From Chengkuizengella axinellae (lineage in GTDB: Bacteria > Bacillota > Bacilli > Paenibacillales > KCTC-33759): 64,000 nt of DNA. A program made the position numbers and the translations under genes. Positions 63,954 to 64,000 of the stretch are shown piece by piece. How positions within the stretch are numbered: position 1 is the stretch's first letter; each line of letters starts with the position of its first letter. Location: positions 744,001 through 808,000 of the forward strand of contig NZ_JAVAMP010000001.1 in assembly GCF_030730905.1 (NCBI RefSeq). The letters run 5' to 3'. The notes beneath the pieces are model-generated. The model had not been told where the DNA came from and did no database searches. It was given only the letters and a program-made list of their open reading frames with translations.

Positions 63954-64000
63954 CACTTTATTAAAAAAGTTTAACTATGCTAATTTAGAATGAATCTCTT

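Overview
The window looks like the chromosome of a low-GC, endospore-forming member of the Bacillales, probably Paenibacillaceae-like. The genus is an inference. Support comes from a spore photoproduct lyase, secreted proteins with SLH domains, LysM/CAP proteins, many short hydrophobic sporulation-type proteins behind sigma-K-like promoters, and strong AGGAGG ribosome binding sites.

Left host flank (1-16.0 kb): the end of a pyrimidine operon (carB-pyrF-pyrE), a secreted propeller/SLH protein, a luciferase-like oxidoreductase divergent from an OhrR-type regulator with a shared operator-like palindrome, yjcG- and yutG-like genes, a tRNA cluster (fMet, Ile2, Leu), splB, a frameshifted beta-helix protein, another SLH protein, a Gfo/Idh/MocA dehydrogenase and an alpha/beta hydrolase.

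Decayed prophage (16.07-40.3 kb): it sits in a tRNA-Val(GAC) gene. A 107-bp direct repeat made of the 3' part of that tRNA plus its terminator recurs at 40.2 kb. Many phage genes are broken: integrase, class II ribonucleotide reductase tail, 3D-domain protein, replication protein, portal and holin. The small and large terminase genes are intact. Cargo includes a PD-(D/E)XK-like nuclease, an SNase lipoprotein, a DUF4145 + HEPN pair and a TIR-like gene between terminase and portal. Behind the second repeat is a 0.6-kb remnant of a related prophage (integrase, terminase and holin pieces).

Spore-surface paralogue array (30.5-50.3 kb): it straddles the right prophage end and holds three families. 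Family A has nine copies of a cysteine-rich protein with CCVCPM and CACCEDP motifs. Family B has four copies of a beta-rich protein with a VCVK motif. Family C has five very hydrophobic YjcZ-like miniproteins. Roughly half of the A and B copies are disrupted. A LexA-box-controlled yolD/winged-helix module recurs there in one intact and two decayed forms.

Right host flank (50.5-64 kb): Asp/Glu racemase-like and DUF1643 proteins, a transaldolase-like aldolase, PBP and macro-domain remnants, a LysM/CAP protein, a three-gene ABC importer, a D-2-hydroxyacid dehydrogenase, an isochorismatase-like hydrolase and the glyoxylate shunt operon aceB-aceA.
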